Assembly: GCF_001411555.2 (NCBI RefSeq)
Contig: NC_049905.1
Location: forward strand, 12,057,053-12,121,052
DNA: 64,000 bases
Origin: Juglans regia
Taxonomy: Eukaryota; Streptophyta; Magnoliopsida; Fagales; Juglandaceae
Direction of reading: 5' to 3'
The notes under the pieces are model-generated. The model was not told the origin of the DNA. It saw only the letters and a list, made by a program, of their open reading frames with translations, and did not search any database. A program made the position numbers and the translations under genes. Positions 24,759 through 36,983 of the stretch are shown here, in pieces. Numbering within the stretch: the first letter of the stretch is position 1; every line of letters begins with the position of its first letter.

Positions 24759-27112
24759 GGTAGCCAACTATACTAGCCAATAACTTCGAGATCAAGTCAA
24801 CCATCATTCAAGTGATTCAACAAACCGTCCATTTTGGGGGGCTGTCACATTAGGATCCTAATGCCCATATTGCAAGTTTCTTAAAAATTTGTGATATTTT
24901 TAAACACAACGGAGTGATAGATGATGCGATTTGATTGAGACATTTTCTCACTTATAGAAAAAGCAAAAGCTTGGCTGAACATTTTGTCGCCCGGCATCAT
25001 CACCACCTGGGAGGAGTTAGCCCAAAAATTCTTAACAAAGTATTTCCCTCCGGCCAAGACAGCAAAGTTAAGGAATGATATCACTACCTTCATCCAATTT
25101 TAGGGTGAATTATAATATGAGGCATGGGAGAGATACAAGGATTTATTGCGCAAGTGTCCACATCACGACCTCCAAACCTGGCTTCAAGTATAGACATTTT
25201 ACAATGGTTTGGGACCCACAAATCGATCTATTGTTCATTCGGCTACAAGAGGAGCATTAATGAGTAAGACCCATGAAACCGCATATAAACTTCTAGAAGA
25301 ATTGGCATCCAACAACTATCCATGGTCTACGGAGAGAGCAGTGCCAAGAAAGACGGCTGGAATTTTTGAACTTGATTCTATTACCACATTGGCGGGACAG
25401 ATGGCAAATCTATCACAACAACTAGGTAATATGAATGTTAATGCTATTCAAACTAATGTTGTTTGTGATCATTGCGCATGAAATCATTCTAGTGTAGATT
25501 GCCAAGTGGGGAATCCGTTTGCCCAACCGAGTCATGAACAAGTCCATTATGTGTCCAATGTTCAACGTCAAAATAATCCTTATTCAAACACGTTCAATCC
25601 AGATGGAGAAATCATGATGGAAGGACGGAGAGAGAGTAATCATGGCATGTGGAAGAAGATGTTACCGAGAAGAAGAGAGAGCAGTGGCTTGATGCGGCGG
25701 CCGAGTAGTAAGATGGCGATGTGGAGGTGGGAGTTGGCAGAGTGGGATGGTTGGTTTGTGGCACTCAGTGGAAGCAATAATTTCCTCTATTTTGTGGAGT
25801 AAAAACGTAGGCCACTTGGACGTGCAATGGTTGCTTCGGCGGCGGTGGTGGCAGGCAGCAGTAGTTTAGCAAGGTGGTGTAGGGTGTAGCAAGACCGGGT
25901 TGTGGCCATTTCCGTCGAGAACGGTGGCAGAACGCATGCTTGGGAAGGAAGGTCTGGTTGTGGAAGTGCTTTGTTTCTTAGTGCAAAGACAGAGCAGTTT
26001 CGGCTTCTTTCGGTGGTGGTCTTGTTGCTTCAAGTAGAGGCTTGCAATGGTTGGTTTTTCCTTCAGGGGGAGAGGTTGATGGACGGTGTGGGTTGTTCAT
26101 GGTGATCTTATTCTGGAAGTGAGGCGTGGAGAATACTACTGAACATAAACTGGGCAGTGAAGCTAGTGCTTCTGTTGGCGGCTACATAAAAGACCATTTT
26201 CATCGAAAACTCCAAGCGATGGCAACTGTAGTTTAGAAGATGGGGTCTAACGTGTACATGTTGTATGTATATAGGGATAGTTGTCGTGAACGTAAAGGGA
26301 TAAAGATGTGCATGAGGTGGGAAGTTAGCTGCTATGCTTGTTTCCTGGACACGTGGTGACGTGGGACAGAGTGTTGTGTTGGCCTTGTCATGCTTGATAG
26401 AAATTTACGTAGAAGGTGTGGCTTGATTTACGTCCATGGGTCTAAATATATAGAAGCAGTGGTTTAAGAAATTTTATCATGAAGGGGACTCTAAAATTGT
26501 AACTCTAGTGTGGCTTGATTTACGTCCATGGGTCTAAATATAATGGGCTAGGACTCAATAAATAATTTAGGCCATAAATGACCAAAATAAATCTCTCATC
26601 CAACAATATCTTTGACATTTAGAAAAATTTTATTAGGCCAAGTTCTAAATATTCTGACCCCACCGTGGTTTGTGATTTATTATTTGGAGCTTTGTCCAAT
26701 CATTGAGCCTAATAAAAAATTCATACTTTGTCAACATAAATTTTTTGATCCCGTAAGTTACTCTAAAATTACTCGTTAAAACTCAAATAGACTTTTCATA
26801 TATAAGTCCAAAATTATTTAACAGACTGGGGCTGGGCCCAAGTGTTACACTTTTCCCTTCTTCCAAGTAAACACCTCCCATGTCAAAACCCTAGTTAGTG
26901 TTATTCCTAAGCCTACGGCCCTTGGTGACCGATTTTCACTTGCCCATGTTGGGCCCGTCATTGAGCTCTGGCGCCTCTCTCTTAAGATGGGCAAGGCCTT
27001 TGTTGCTTTTTAGATTTTCTACGTGCCATAACTTAAAAAGATAACTAAGTGGGCTAAGATTGAACATAATGAAAGTAATAGACGAGAACTTAGCTAAGTC
27101 CGGGTTATCACA

Positions 27113-28700
27113 CATGAAAATGCCTAATACTAGGCCTTTTGTCAGTCCATAACTCATATGGAGTTTTAGCAAGTGCTTTACTAGCTACTCGATCAAGAAT
27201 GAAAACTACGGTCTTTATGGCATCTCCCCGCAGTGACTCTAGTAAAATAGAATCAGTTATCATACTCCTAACTATGTCCTCTAGGGTTCAATTTCGTCTC
27301 TCAACTACACCATTTTGGTGTGGAGTCCCAAGTATGGTGTGTTGAGGAACGGTGCCACATTCTTTTAAATACCTCAGAAATGACTAGGACATTGTTTACC
27401 TAATCCATCATACCTACCATAGTATTCACTACAATGGTTTGATCTAGTGGCCTTAATTTTCTTATCTAGCTAATTTTTACCTTCATCTTCGTAAGCCCTA
27501 AAAACGTCACATACTTGTGATTTTTCATGTATACCCATAATGACAATAGTCATCTATAAAAGTGATAAAATATTGTTGACCATTTCAAGATGTCATAGCG
27601 AATGGACCAGAATGTCAATATGTATCACTTCTAAGATGCTTGAACTCCTATTGACACCTATTTTCCATATATTTTTTGTTTGCCTTATATGCATTCAACA
27701 CAGATTCTAAAATCTGAAAAATCAAGAGGACCAAGAATTTCAATTGACACTAGCGTTTAAATTCTCTCCTTCAAGATATGTCTCAAATACTAATGCCCCG
27801 GTATAGAAAAATTATCATTCATTAATCTTTGATTTGTGGCATATTATTTACATGCAAGGTTTCAATTATGTTTAAGTGAGAGGCATGCAAGTCTAGCAAA
27901 TAAAGATTATCAAAGAGAGATAGTACCAATAAGACTTGAAACTCATAACAGACTAAATTTCTTGTTTCAAAAGAACAAGAATAACCGAATTTTTCTAAAC
28001 AAGAAACATAATTAAATTTTGTCTAAATGATGGTACGAAAAAACTCTCATCCAAATCCAAATAAAAATCAGACTCTAATTTTAAACTATAGACTTCAATT
28101 GCCTCCACTCTAACATTATTGTCATCTCCCAAGTAAATGAACTTTTTCGACCTCACTTGGTGTTCAACACTTAGGTACCCTACATTGTAACACTTGAGTG
28201 AATAGTAGCTCATAAATCTATCTACCAAGTTCAGGTGGCACATATTTCAGTAAAAACAACAGTAGAAAAATCATATTTCTTTGCAAGACACTTTTGATAC
28301 TAGAGATAATTATTCTTCACATAACTGGTCTTCTTGCAAAAGTAACAAGTAGAAATCTTATCCTATCTCTATTGCACAATTGTATGTGAACTCTCAGAAT
28401 CCACAGTTACTTTAAGTTTATTATTCCTCTTTATTTTCTTACTACCTGGATTTTCATAAGGAAACGTTGCCAAGTGTGCAGTTTCTATTTTCTCATAAGC
28501 TACCCTCTGATTAGTAAACTTCGGAGGGCTCATCAACCCGAAGTACATAGTCCAAATCCATATACCCAAGAACAATAGTAACATGTTTTTTCCATTTTGT
28601 AAAATTGGATCTATTAAGAGCTAGAATGTAATTCAAATTGGAAGATGCAATCACTAAAAGAGAAAACAAAACTCACAATAAACAAATATCCAATGAATGT
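27113..28700 (-). pseudogene. Ty1/copia gag-protease-integrase fragment (right piece)
   Basis: Minus-strand decayed copia polyprotein. From its N-terminus it shows a gag start (LNRSNFTKWKKHVTIVLGYM then DLDYVLR, near 28660-28530), a basic GSKKIKRNNK segment (28460-28420), a zinc knuckle CYFCKKTSYVKNN (28345-28305), and a pre-protease motif GDDNNVRVEAI with LDLDESFFVPSFRQNLI (28150-28000). An integrase end with GTPHQNGVVERRN (27330-27290) follows. Reading continues across solo LTR A into 7193-7332. Many frameshifts and stops. It is the oldest layer of this cluster. Reverse transcriptase was not found. Confidence 0.8.
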
Positions 28701-30004
28701 TAATGCATCGACAATGAGAAACAAATCATAATTATCATCATGCAAGTTTTAGTCTAATGGAACAACAAAATCAATCAGACAAGAAGATATAAAATTAAAT
28801 GAAAATTCTATCGATTTATAAATATAGGTTGCTATGAGATACCTAGTGCATCATTGCCAGTCGTTGGACAGTAATTACAACATGCAAGTGAAGATCTCCC
28901 AATAAGGTTAGTTAGCATAAATAGTATAAAATCGGGGTCTAGCCAAATAATAGTCTTCCTTTTAGCCAAGTATTGAATACATAGGTTGATCCCAAAATTA
29001 TACAACTTACATTCAACTACCTTATACTATCTTTGACCTGGCCAAGTTACAACCTTGCCTTGGACAGATTGTTATTTGCATGGATGTAGATGTAACTAGA
29101 TGCAATCCATTGAATTTTCTTTTTCTTTTTTTGACCTTTTTTAGGCCAAGGAAAAAATTTCCATGATAGAGGTCACTTAGGCAACATATCACTTTAATCT
29201 TTCAAAGCCTATGGTATGGATTGCCAATGAATTTCTCAAACAAAGTAATTATGAGAATAAATAAAATAATATTAAATAAAATGTCTATGATAGAGATATT
29301 CAGATAAAAGAAGAAGTTTTTTTTTAAATATTATTAAAATAATAAAATATTATAATTTTAATCGATCGGACCAAGTCAGGATCATGGGCAAATCGGGCGA
29401 CACAGTTAACCAGGCCATCAAACCCAATTAACTAACTATTCAGAATAACAATGGATTGGTCAAAATGGGTTAGGGTCAACCCATTGTTATCTACTACGAC
29501 CCAATTCTTGAAAAACATAATAAGATGAACATTTTGAGTTATACATATTCCTTTCATTCTTGGGCAACCACTTGTATTCAATTAGTTGCCCTTTAGGCGA
29601 TGAACCATATATTCCCGCAAGTCTTCATCAACTTGTTTTATATAAAATTGATAATATTTATCGATCCATTGTCAATATTTATAAAAAGGATGAAGTAGGT
29701 TATAGAGGCACCATCTAGGGACGGAGTCAGATTCTCCATCTCCGGTCTCCAACTCCAATGATAACGGACGGGTTTATATAAAATAGTTAGATCCACTATA
29801 GCAGACAGGTTTAAAATAGCTGGATTTTCCATCTTGTCATATAATATTCTTGTCGGAGCCCTTACCAATAAATAATTATATATCTAAGAGCCATCTGCCA
29901 GTTTGGACAAAAGACAGGGCACTGCAGTTGTTAGCATATACTATTTGATCTTCCCAGCCTTATTTTTTGAAATCATTTTTTATTTTAATCAACTTGAGAT
30001 ACTG
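28701..30004. other. AT-rich spacer, possibly decayed copia 5' LTR region
   Basis: No coding similarity seen. By position it should contain the leader and 5' LTR of the copia fragment, but I could not define LTR ends. Confidence 0.45.
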
Positions 30005-30114
30005 TTATTTTTGTTTTTGTTTTTTTTATATATATGAGATAAAATGAGATAAGATGAATTGAGATTAAAAATATGTTTAAATATTGAACTGATTTGATTT
30101 GAGATGAGTTGAGA
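30005..30114. mobile_element. MITE, left part (split by the CACTA element)
   Basis: AT-rich sequence with repeated GAGAT(G/A)A(G/A) words ending GATGAGTTGAGA. It continues at 60959 (AGATGATAAAATATTGTTAG) after removal of the CACTA element and one AGA. The joined order matches the MITE at 61747-61960 in opposite orientation. The outer left boundary is approximate. Confidence 0.65.
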
Positions 30115-31017
30115 CACTACAAGGAACAATACTTTTACCAGCGATACATTTTTGCTGGTACAACCCATGTTTACGCCGCCTTACACCTATACCAGCGATT
30201 TCAATCTCGCTGGAATTTCGCTGGTATTAAAGCCCCATATTAGATCTACTCCAATGGAAACTAAAATTCGCCGTCATTGCATTTTGTTTCCCAGCGAAAT
30301 TTTTTCGCTGCCTATAGATCATATAATCGCCGCAATTTGAAGAAACGACGCTGCCATTAATCATTGGGAAAAAATCATTCTAGCGATCTCTTTTCATCGC
30401 CAAAAAGTGAAATATTGCTGGTAATTTCCTTTAGCCGCGATATTAATAAATCGCCGCTAAATAATTAACTGTTTTAAAATGCAAGTTCCAGCGATAAAAG
30501 TTCGTTGTGAATTCCCCTTTCCCTTCAAGATCATTTTGTGGCGATCTATATCTCGCCGGTATTGATCTTTCTACAGCAATATTAACATCGCTGGGATTGA
30601 GTTGTTCGTTTGGAAACCCTTTCGCCGCACTACTAAAATCGCTGCTAAATATAAGATTACGGCGATTCTAATATCGCCGGAAAATTAGAATTTCGTTACA
30701 AGATCATTTTTGCAGGGATACAATAATCGCCGCCATTTAATACTAACAACGATTTTTTGTTTGCCGGAAATTGATTTGTTCCGTAAGTGCACTCAATTCC
30801 AGCGATCATAAAGATGCCGTAAGAGATACAGACTGTTTGTAAATTGACTAGCAGCGAGAAATAAATCGAAGGTATTGAAATGTTTGCAGCGATTTGAAAA
30901 TCGTTGGTAGTGGCCCCTTGCGTCATCTTAATGAATTTACCGGCGAAAAAATTCGCCGCTGCTGACCTTAAAATCGTCGGGAAAACTGAATTCAGTGGGA
31001 ACCATTTGACCTCATTT
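30115..31017. repeat. CACTA left terminal repeat and subterminal array
   Basis: The 31-bp terminal repeat is followed by about 900 bp crowded with short words of the types CAGCGAT, ATCGCTGG and TCGCCG in both orientations. Such arrays are the binding region for the TNPA-type protein in En/Spm elements. The matching right-hand array is at 60720-60958 but is shorter. Confidence 0.8.
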
Positions 31018-31874
31018 TCTTCCTAGGCCTGGTTTTTGGTTGTTCCTAAATGCAATATTCAACTGACTTGTGCTGCATTCATTCAAGTATTCAACCAACA
31101 ACGCATGCAAGTAATAAATACTCATCCAAACTCATATGTATTTATACACTAGGGTGGTGTATTATATTCTCATATCAAGTACAAACTGAGCTACATCTAG
31201 TATAATAAATAACCACGACGGTCATAACAAATCAAGTTGCCACTAGACTATCCACCCCAATTTCTACTACCATGTTCCACAACTCTATTTAAGTGGGACC
31301 GTTCATCGGCATTAGCACACAACAACCAAGCATATCGTCTTCGACTTGGGGGTATGCTACGTCGAAAATATATATTGCGCAACACTTCTCATACTCTTCA
31401 TCCTTGTATTTGACAATATTAACAAATTGCACAACATTAAGGAAAACAAAAAAAAATCAATTATGAGTTTAATCAAGATAGTTTTGATTACATTATGACT
31501 AGAAGAACAACCAGTGAAATTTGAGATTGAAAACTATTTGAACAGTATCAAGGACGTTAGTGTTGAACTTGGTATTCGGGATTGAGTTCCATTCGAAATT
31601 TGTGTATTGACTGTAATTAAATGAGGTGCGCCCATTGCTTCTATAATATAGTTTCACTGCTCCGTTAGTATATGTCATTTTATAGTTACAGTTTTCCTAC
31701 TATGAATCTTTATTGTACTATGGCTTCTAGATTTTCCACCCCAATGCGATCTAATTCAAGGGATTGTTTGTTTTCCCAAAAAATGAGTATGTCTCACACT
31801 TACCATATCTTATGGCTTTGGCTTTATGGTTCTCCTCACTCCTCCCCAACTCCCTACTCCCTTGAGTTAATGTG

Positions 31875-31919
<45 letters not shown>

Positions 31920-32146
31920 TCGAAGAAATAAAAGTATACATATGTCCCGTGTACTTGGTAAATGCCTAGCTATGAGCATCAATAAAATTTTCTGATCTAT
32001 ATATGTTGAAACAGCAGTTAAATTTTCTGACCTATTGAGCATTAGGAATTTACTGTATAAGTAGGCCATCAAACTTGTTGCACAGGGGCAGAAAACTCAA
32101 TGAATATTTCAAGCGGTTTCAGACAACAACTTTCCAGAAATTGAGT
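31018..32146. other. CACTA interior, no gene identified
   Basis: Contains a 40-bp TC microsatellite (31877-31916). A minus-strand open stretch of about 50 codons at 31290-31440 contains VKYKDEEYEK and ends at a stop. It has exon-like composition, but I cannot match it to a family. Otherwise unremarkable AT-rich sequence. Confidence 0.4.
31877..31916. repeat. (TC)n microsatellite
   Basis: 40 bp of uninterrupted TC. Confidence 0.96.
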
Positions 32147-32151
32147 AAACT

Positions 32152-32486
32152 TGTAAAATCTGTAACTTCAAGATTGAGAAGAACAGAGAACTTGAAATGT
32201 AAACTAAAGATTGAGAACAAAAATTCAATGTGAATTTATTATTCTGCAGAATTGCATGCATAATACTTTTACAACCTTTCTATTTATAGACACGTATACT
32301 AACTAACTTCACTTTACAGAAACAGAAGATATTCACTTAACATTCTAACTAATTATCACATTTGCATTTGGATTTAATTTCACTATTATTTGGAATTATC
32401 TCATTTTGCAATCTGACTTCACTTTTCTGTTTAGCTTCTTTTGACTTCAACTCCAAAGCTTCAATATGAGTTTGTATATTCCAACA
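32152..32486 (-). repeat. Copia 3' LTR
   Basis: 335 bp, identical by eye to 36984-37318. Its first base (minus strand) follows the G-rich polypurine tract. Confidence 0.96.
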
Positions 32487-35400
32487 CCCCCCCTCAAGAT
32501 GAGAATGTATATTGATCATTCCCATCTTGCGGATCAGATGATGGAAATTGAGGGAACCAAGTGGTTTAGTTAGAATATCTGCCAGCTGATGTTTGGATGG
32601 GATGTGAATGATCTTGATCAAACCTTCTTGCAATTTTTCTCGGACCAAATGGCAGTCGAGTTGGATGTGCTTTGTTCTTTCATGTTGGACAGGGTTTGAT
32701 GCAATGTCAGAAGCTGGTTTGCTGTCTGTATAAAGCAGAATAGCCTGTGGATGAGGGACCTTTAAGTCAGCTAGCAAGTAGATCAACCATTGTAGTTCAC
32801 ATGTGGTAGAGGCTAGAGCTCTGTATTCAGACTCAGCTGAGGATCGACTAACTGTTGGCTGTTTCTTTGATTTCCATGATATAAGAGAGTCACCAAGAAA
32901 CACTGTGAATCCAGTGATACTCTTTCTAGTGTCAATACAACCACCCGAATCACTATCTGAGTAGGCTTTTAGATGAAGAGGGGAATGTGCAGACAGAAAT
33001 ATACCTTGGCCTGGTGTTGCTTTGATATACCTGAGGACTCTTTCAGCAGCGTGAAGATGATTACTACTAGGATTAGCCATGAACTGGCTTAGTGCTTGGA
33101 CTGAGTAGGATAAGTCAGGTCTAGTTATAGTGAGGTACAATAGCCTGCCCACTAATCTTCTGTATTGTGCAGGATCTGTCAAAGGTGGAGATGAGTCATT
33201 TGCACTCAGTTTTAATGTAGACTCCATAGGAAATGCCACAGGTTTACAACCTGAAAAACCACTATCTTGCAAGATATCTAAGGCATATTTTCGTTGGCAT
33301 AAAGTTATGCCTTTGGTTGATCGAGCCACTTCTATCCCCAAGAAGTACTTTAGTTCTCCCAAGTCTTTTATAGTGAAAGAGTCGTGTAAGAACCTTTTGA
33401 CATTGACTATATCAGCAAGATTATTAGAAGCAAGAATCACATCATCAACATAAATCAAGAGTGCTATAAAACTGTTTGAATTATGCTTGATGAATAGAGA
33501 GGAGTCAGACTTCCCTTGAATAAAACCAAATTGAAGTAGAGAAGATGACAATTTGGAAAACCATTGTCTTGAGGCCTGCTTTAGACCATATAGGCTCTTT
33601 TTGAGTTTGCAAACTCTCGGATCAGTTGGTGAAGAATACCCTGGTGGTAGTTGCATATACACCTCTTCATTTAAATCTCCATGAAGAAAAGCATTGTTTA
33701 CATCAAGTTGGTGTAAATGCCAATTCTTAATGGCAGCAATGGATAACAATGTTCTCACTGTTGTCATCTTAGCTACAGGTGAGAATGTGTCAAAATAATC
33801 AAGGCCTTCTTGTTGGGTGTAGCCTTTTGCTACTAATCTAGCCTTGTATCAATCAATTGTGCCATCAGCTTTGAACTTAACACGATATACCCATTTACAT
33901 CCAATGGCAACCTTATTTGGAGGTAATATTGCAAGTTCCCATGTTTTATTTAATTCAAGAGCTTTGATCTCATTTAACATGGCTGCTTGCCAATGTGGAG
34001 AAGAATTGGCTTGTTTGAATGTCTTAGGCTCAAAAATAGATGATACAGCAGAAGTGAATGCTGCATGTCTAGGTGACAATTTATGTGTTGAAAGAAAATG
34101 AGCAAGAGGGTATGGCTTACCAGAAGAAGGAATGCAGCAGCTAGGAGATTTTTGAGATGTTGAAGTAGAGTGAGCCATATTACCACAATGAAAATGCTGC
34201 AAATATGAAGGAGGATTCCTTATTCTTTCAGATCTTCGAAGGTTTACATTTTCAAGATTAATCTGTGAAGTAATAGGTTCTGATGTTGGAATAGCAGAAG
34301 AGAAATTTTGTGAAGTTATAGATTCTGGTACTTCAGAAAGCAATTGATTCTGTGAAGGAGGAGGTTCTGGAATTGCAGAATGTGGATTTGGTGGATTAAT
34401 GGGTACTGTGAAGTCATGTATTGGGGGAAAATCAGGAAAAACAAAAGGTGTGTGAGTAGAGTTTGGAAGAGAAGGAAAAATGTTCTCATGAAAAATGACA
34501 TTTCTGGAAACAAAGATTTTAAGGGTAAGGAGATCAAGCACTTTGTATCCCTTGATATTTGGTGGATACCCAAGAAATAAGCATTTTGAGGCTCTTGGAT
34601 GAAACTTACTTCGACTGGTATGGATTGTGCTGGCAAAACACAAACAGCCAAAGGCTTTAAGATAGTTATAGGCTGGAGATTTGTGAAAAAGGAGAGCATA
34701 TGGTGTGTTATTATCTAGCACAGATGAGGGGGTTCGATTTATGAGATGTTTTGCTGTCAATACACACTCAGTCCAATATGTTAAAGGCAGTTTAGATTGA
34801 AAAAGAAGGGCTCTAGCAACATTTAGCAAATGCTGATGTTTTCTCTCAACTCTACCATTTTGCTCAGGAGTTTCTACACATGATAGCTGATGTATTATAC
34901 CATTTTCTTGATAAAAGGAAGGCATATTGAATTCTTGGCCATTGTCTGTTCTAAAAGTTTGTATTTGAGAATCAGACTGAGTTTGAACATATGTAATGAA
35001 GTTGGCTAGTAAAACTCGAGTTTCTGATTTTGCTTTCATAAGAAAAAGCCAAGTAAAACGTGTATGATCATCCACAATAGTAAGAAAGAATTTATGGCCA
35101 GAATGTGAGATAGTGGAAAAAGGACCCCAAATATCACAATGTACTAACTGAAAAGCTTTATTTGAATTGCTTTGTGATACAGGAAAAGACAGCTTCTTTT
35201 GTTTTGCTAGAGGGCAGATCTCACAAACATGTTTGTGAGATGTTTTTACAGAAGGATCAATAGAACTAATGAGTTTAAGTTTGGCAGAAGATAAATGTCC
35301 CAACCGAAAATGCCATATGTTAGGACTAATGGTAGATGTGTTAGCCAAGAAAGAGCTGTTTGAACCAGGAATTTCCTTTTGTGTAGCAGCAGAAAGATTG

Positions 35401-36905
35401 ATGAGGTGATACAGGCCATTTCTGACTTCAGCAAGCCCAATCATCCTCCATTTGCTGAGGTCCTGCAATACACATTTAGATTGAAAGAAAAACAAGGCAA
35501 CAGAATTTTCTTTAGTCAACCTAGAAGCAGAAATGAGATTGACATGAAAAGAAGGAACATAAAGGGCATTGTGTAAAGTTAAATCAGGTGAGATTTTAAC
35601 AGTACCAGTAAAAATGATGGGAACTGAATGACCATTTGGTAAATGGACTGAAGAGGGTTTGTTTGGGATTTTTATAGACGTGAACAGATGAGGAGAACAG
35701 ATCATGTGATCTGTTGCTCCAGTATCTAATATCCAAGAAGAGATGTGATTTAAGGAGGCATTAGCTAAACAAAAGATGGAGTTATTACCTGATGTAGAGG
35801 CAGTGTTAACTGCAGGATTAGGATTGGTAGAAGAAGTGGATAGACTATTGGCAAGAGTGATCAAATTCTGTATTTGCTCTTGAGAAAAAAACATAGTTGG
35901 GTTATTTAAGTTTTGCTCCATAGAAGATGCCATGTTTGCATTGGACAATCGTGTGGAATTAATTCTCTTTCCTCGAGGCCCTTTCCAACCTGGTGGATAA
36001 CCTATAAGCTGAAAACACTTATCTACAAGATGTCCAGAGAATCCACAATGGGAACAAATGACATCTGATTTGCCTTTGACTTTGCTGAACTTAACAGCAT
36101 TTGAATATGTTTGTGTAGATGGTTGTGCAGCAGCCATAGCATGAGAATCAAGGGGAATATGCACTGCATTAGTTAAGGAACGTTGGCTCTCTTCTTGTAT
36201 CAATAAAGAGAAAACTTTTCCCATTGATGGTAATGGAGAAAGAAGCAATAGCTGGCTTCGAATTGCTGAGAAAGAATCATGCAGACCAATCAAGAATTTC
36301 ATGATATAGTCAGCTTCTTGTTGATCAGCAAGATTCTTCAATACTGCACAGGTACATTTTTCCAAAAATCCACAATTACAAGTTGGAAGGGGACGATAAC
36401 TAATGTGTTCATCCCATAGTGCTTTGAAAGCACTAAAATACTCAGTGACTGAATTTGAGCCTTGAGAGATAGAACTTAAGGATTTCTCTAAGGCAAATAC
36501 TCTTGGACCATCACTACGCAGGTATCGAATCTTTAACTCATTCCAGATGTCAGCAGCACTATTGAAATAAAGAAGACTACCTCGAATATCCTTTGCAATG
36601 GAATTCATTAGCCAAGAAAGCACAAGATTGTTGGCTCGCAACCAAGCAATCTTAAGTCGAGAGTTAGTAGAATTAGGCTGAGGCAAACTCCCATCGATGA
36701 AGGCAACTTTGTTCTTGACTGTGAGAGCAATTGTGATGGACCGACTCCAAGCCACATAGTTATCACCAGAAAATATTTCAGATACAAGAAGGGCTCCAGG
36801 ATTATCAGATGGATGCAAGTAGTAGTGACTTGAGGAATCATCAGATGGATTCCCCAAAGGAAAAGAAGAATTTTCAGAGAAATTATTATTAGAGGATTCT
36901 GCCAT
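32349..36905 (-). pseudogene. Copia gag-pol polyprotein with one nonsense codon
   Basis: A frame of 1518 codons plus stop, starting MAESSNNNFS at 36905 just inside the 5' LTR and ending inside the 3' LTR. Domains by approximate residue: gag with a CSHCGFSGHLVDKC zinc knuckle near 285; aspartic protease WILDTGATDHM near 390; GAG-pre-integrase near 530; integrase core with VHCDIWGPF near 588, DNGQEF near 655 and a NGRVERKHQ motif near 680; reverse transcriptase with YVDDVILA near 1150; and RNase H with [10 protein letters not shown] near 1358. The frame is continuous except for one TGA at 33849-33851, early in the RT domain, where related elements have arginine. A CGA-to-TGA change by cytosine deamination is the simplest explanation. 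Otherwise it appears complete. Products would act in virus-like particles and the nucleus. Confidence 0.95.
32487..32500 (-). other. Copia polypurine tract
   Basis: ATCTTGAGGGGGGG on the minus strand, directly before the 3' LTR. This is the site of plus-strand DNA priming. Confidence 0.9.
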
Positions 36906-36971
36906 AGAAGCATAAGAAACAAAAGCAAGAATTATAAAAGAAAAATCATGAGGGCAGCGGAATGTTTATGG

Positions 36972-36983
36972 ACGATGATACCA
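36972..36983 (-). other. Copia primer-binding site
   Basis: TGGTATCATCGT on the minus strand, directly after the 5' LTR. The first eight bases match the initiator tRNA-Met site TGGTATCA; the rest differs from the usual GAGC. Confidence 0.8.

Larger units (their letters stand above)
14305..25617 (+). mobile_element. Athila-like Ty3/gypsy remnant: 5' LTR, PBS and gag only
   Basis: Starts TGATAAGTGTTATTTTTATG. Its LTR is about 1.4 kb net (14305-15493 and 21953-22172), followed within a few bases by a primer-binding site and then a decayed gag. Pol and the 3' LTR are absent. The right end near 25617 is where gag similarity stops and LTR C resumes, so the element is truncated and no target duplication is recognisable. 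Two LTR-like insertions interrupt it, one in its LTR and one in gag. Confidence 0.72.
22290..25617 (+). pseudogene. Athila gag fragment, interrupted
   Basis: Decayed Ty3/gypsy capsid gene. Before the insertion at 22499 it reads a KDYDMPSVNG segment. After 24758 it resumes with ANNFEIKSTIIQ (24775-24815), then a segment like PNAHIASFLKICD (24857-24895), the AKAWLN/LPPGSITTW-type region (24960-25010) and KYFPPAKTAKLRNDITTF (25035-25095). A C-terminal NNPYSNTFNP-like motif follows near 25575-25605. The order is that of the Athila gag. Several frameshifts and stops occur, and no protease or RT follows. Confidence 0.8.
13657..26849. mobile_element. Solo LTR C, split by Athila remnant (about 1.9 kb net)
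   Basis: Starts TGTAACGCCCCGTC and ends CAAGTGTTACA, with CTTTT duplications at 13652-13656 and 26850-26854. The first part (13657-14304) is related to LTR B, including the GAGTTATCAACAACTTGGTA block near 14036. The second part (about 25618-26849) is the distal GC-rich and AT-rich part of such an LTR. The Athila-like insertion separates them, and some LTR sequence seems lost at the right junction. Confidence 0.72.
7333..27112. mobile_element. Solo LTR A, split by nested insertions (about 3.8 kb net)
   Basis: Begins TGTGATGCCCCC and ends GGGTTATCACA, with matching 5-bp duplications CATGA at 7328-7332 and 27113-27117. On both sides the flank is the same decayed copia gene. The net own sequence is 7333-8446, 11198-13656 and 26855-27112. 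It shows no internal gag-pol, so it is a solo LTR left after LTR-LTR recombination. 11198-13651 holds several short open frames with no recognisable product and a GT run near 12880-12898. The lineage is not identified. Confidence 0.8.

Noticed and set aside
32349..33767. Separate RT/RNase H gene downstream of the copia gag-int frame
   Set aside because: Same frame as the upstream part, separated only by one TGA. It is one polyprotein.
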